6,347 bases of DNA from Acidobacteriota bacterium (GTDB taxonomy: Bacteria > Acidobacteriota > Terriglobia > UBA7540), in NCBI GenBank assembly GCA_003224635.1, contig QHZK01000381.1:1-6347 (forward strand), written 5' to 3'. This document shows positions 5,863-6,347 of the stretch, in pieces. Every line of letters begins with the position of its first letter. Position 1 is the first letter of the stretch. Made by a program: the position numbers and the translations under genes. The notes under the pieces are model-generated. The model saw nothing but the letters and a program-made list of their open reading frames with translations. It searched no databases and had not been told where the DNA came from.

Positions 5863-5892
5863 CGAGATTCCTCGCTCCGCTCAGAATGACAT
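5863..5892 (-). repeat. Dispersed repeat, copy 3, inverted and overlapping the cytochrome start
   Basis: The reverse complement begins ATGTCATTCTGAGCG and ends GGAATCTCG, matching copy 2 with a shorter middle. The plus-strand reading CTCAGAATGACA (5880-5891) contains the ATG at 5886 used here as the cytochrome start, so the repeat overlaps its first two codons. Confidence 0.85.
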
Positions 5893-6347
5893 ACAAGAAG
5901 CATTTTTTCGGCAGCTTGCTCACGCTGCTCGTCGTGACCGCGCTCCTGGCTCGCGCTATGCGCCTGGTTGGCGTCGGCCTGACCGCGCAGTCTTCCAACC
6001 AGCCGCCTTCCAAGCGAGCGGTCGAACAACCGGCCAGGGCGCAGCCCATTCCGTTCAGTCACAAGCTGCACACGCGATTCGTACAGCGTTGCGAGGATTG
6101 TCACGCGATGCCCGATCCAGGCTGGGATATGACCTATCCGGCCGAGGCAAAATGCATGGAATGCCACGCCACCATCAAAAACGGCAGTCCGGCGGTCGTC
6201 AAGCTTGCCGAGTATTGGAAAGAGCAGAAGCCTGTCCCTTGGGTGCAAATCTACAAGGTCCCTGATTACGTATTTTTCTCGCACAAGGTCCACTGGAAGA
6301 AGGCGGGGATCGCTTGCGAAGTCTGCCACGGCTCCGTAACGGAGCGC
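5886..6347 (+). CDS. Multihaem c-type cytochrome, c7/c3-like (N-terminal part, runs off right edge)
   Basis: The 154 visible codons encode an exported electron-transfer protein. MTYKKHFFGSLLTLLVVTALLA is a Sec-type signal peptide or membrane anchor. Three CxxCH haem sites follow: CEDCH (69-73), CMECH (90-94) and CEVCH (144-148). Two SHKxH motifs, FSHKLH at 57-62 and FFSHKVH at 130-136, sit ahead of sites 1 and 3 and probably supply distal haem ligands, as in class III/c7 cytochromes. The frame has no stop before 6347, so more haems may follow. The ATG at 5886 lies inside a dispersed repeat and has no ribosome binding site. An in-frame ATG at 5784 would add 34 residues read entirely from repeat DNA and bury the signal, so I reject it; the true start remains uncertain. 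Plausible roles are accepting electrons from the upstream periplasmic oxidases or serving a respiratory complex. Confidence 0.85.
   Translation, partial: MTYKKHFFGSLLTLLVVTALLARAMRLVGVGLTAQSSNQPPSKRAVEQPARAQPIPFSHKLHTRFVQRCEDCHAMPDPGWDMTYPAEAKCMECHATIKNGSPAVVKLAEYWKEQKPVPWVQIYKVPDYVFFSHKVHWKKAGIACEVCHGSVTER

Larger units (their letters stand above)
5476..5885. other. 410-nt intergenic region, dispersed repeats, no gene seen
   Basis: No credible coding sequence occurs here. It contains a dispersed repeat, a stretch at about 5581-5756 in which I recognise nothing, a 91-bp palindromic element, and an oppositely oriented copy of the dispersed repeat that runs into the cytochrome gene. Open frames across it have low-complexity Arg/Pro/Ser composition typical of shadows. 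I see no hairpin plus T-run after the quinoprotein stop codon. Confidence 0.7.

Noticed and set aside
5784..5885. Upstream in-frame ATG for the cytochrome (adds 34 residues)
   Set aside because: The extension is translated entirely from the palindromic element and the dispersed repeat, and would place a charged segment ahead of the signal peptide.
5855..6265. 136-aa plus-strand open frame overlapping the cytochrome
   Set aside because: It is a different frame from the haem-motif frame starting at 5886, and composition and motifs favour the latter.
5802..6329. 175-aa minus-strand open frame at the right end
   Set aside because: It is antisense to a frame with three CxxCH haem motifs, and its N-terminal and C-terminal parts are read from repeat DNA.

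Overview
The window is GC-rich bacterial DNA, probably from an Acidobacteriota-like soil or metagenome genome. This is an inference, not a match. It rests on the mix of twin-arginine-exported redox enzymes, a PQQ dehydrogenase, an ExuT-type transporter and a multihaem c-type cytochrome. The spacers also carry degenerate 7-bp tandem repeats and dispersed 'GTCATTCTGAG...GAATCTCG' repeats, which I associate from memory with that phylum.

Layout. Positions 1-789 on the minus strand hold the N-terminal 263 codons of an MFS anion symporter (hexuronate/sugar-acid type) that runs off the left edge. A 319-nt divergent spacer (790-1108) holds three heptamer arrays, a large potential hairpin and a plausible sigma70 promoter facing right. 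Three plus-strand genes follow, each with an N-terminal twin-arginine signal: a two-domain NIPSNAP-family protein (1109-1915), an FAD-dependent flavin amine oxidase-like oxidoreductase (2118-3527), and a PQQ-dependent glucose/alcohol dehydrogenase-type quinoprotein (about 3607-5475). The spacers at 1916-2117 and 3528-3606 are largely repeats. A 410-nt spacer (5476-5885) is packed with repeat elements, including a 91-bp palindromic element with 14-bp inverted ends. It leads into a multihaem c-type cytochrome (5886-6347) with three CxxCH motifs that runs off the right edge.

How the parts may work together (inference). The three Tat substrates would fold with their cofactors in the cytoplasm or load them outside, and then act in the periplasm. 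The quinoprotein, which has neither the membrane anchor of E. coli Gcd nor a fused haem c domain, would oxidise an aldose or alcohol. The flavoenzyme may oxidise another substrate. The downstream cytochrome is a candidate electron acceptor, and the transporter could import the sugar-acid product. Shared regulation is not proven, because the gene gaps of about 80 to 410 nt are filled with repeats.

The annotated families are known ones. The most unusual features are in the spacers: heptamer arrays of three different consensus sequences, and repeats that appear to supply a promoter element and a start codon. I see no CRISPR array, tRNA, rRNA, intact transposase or convincing intrinsic terminator.
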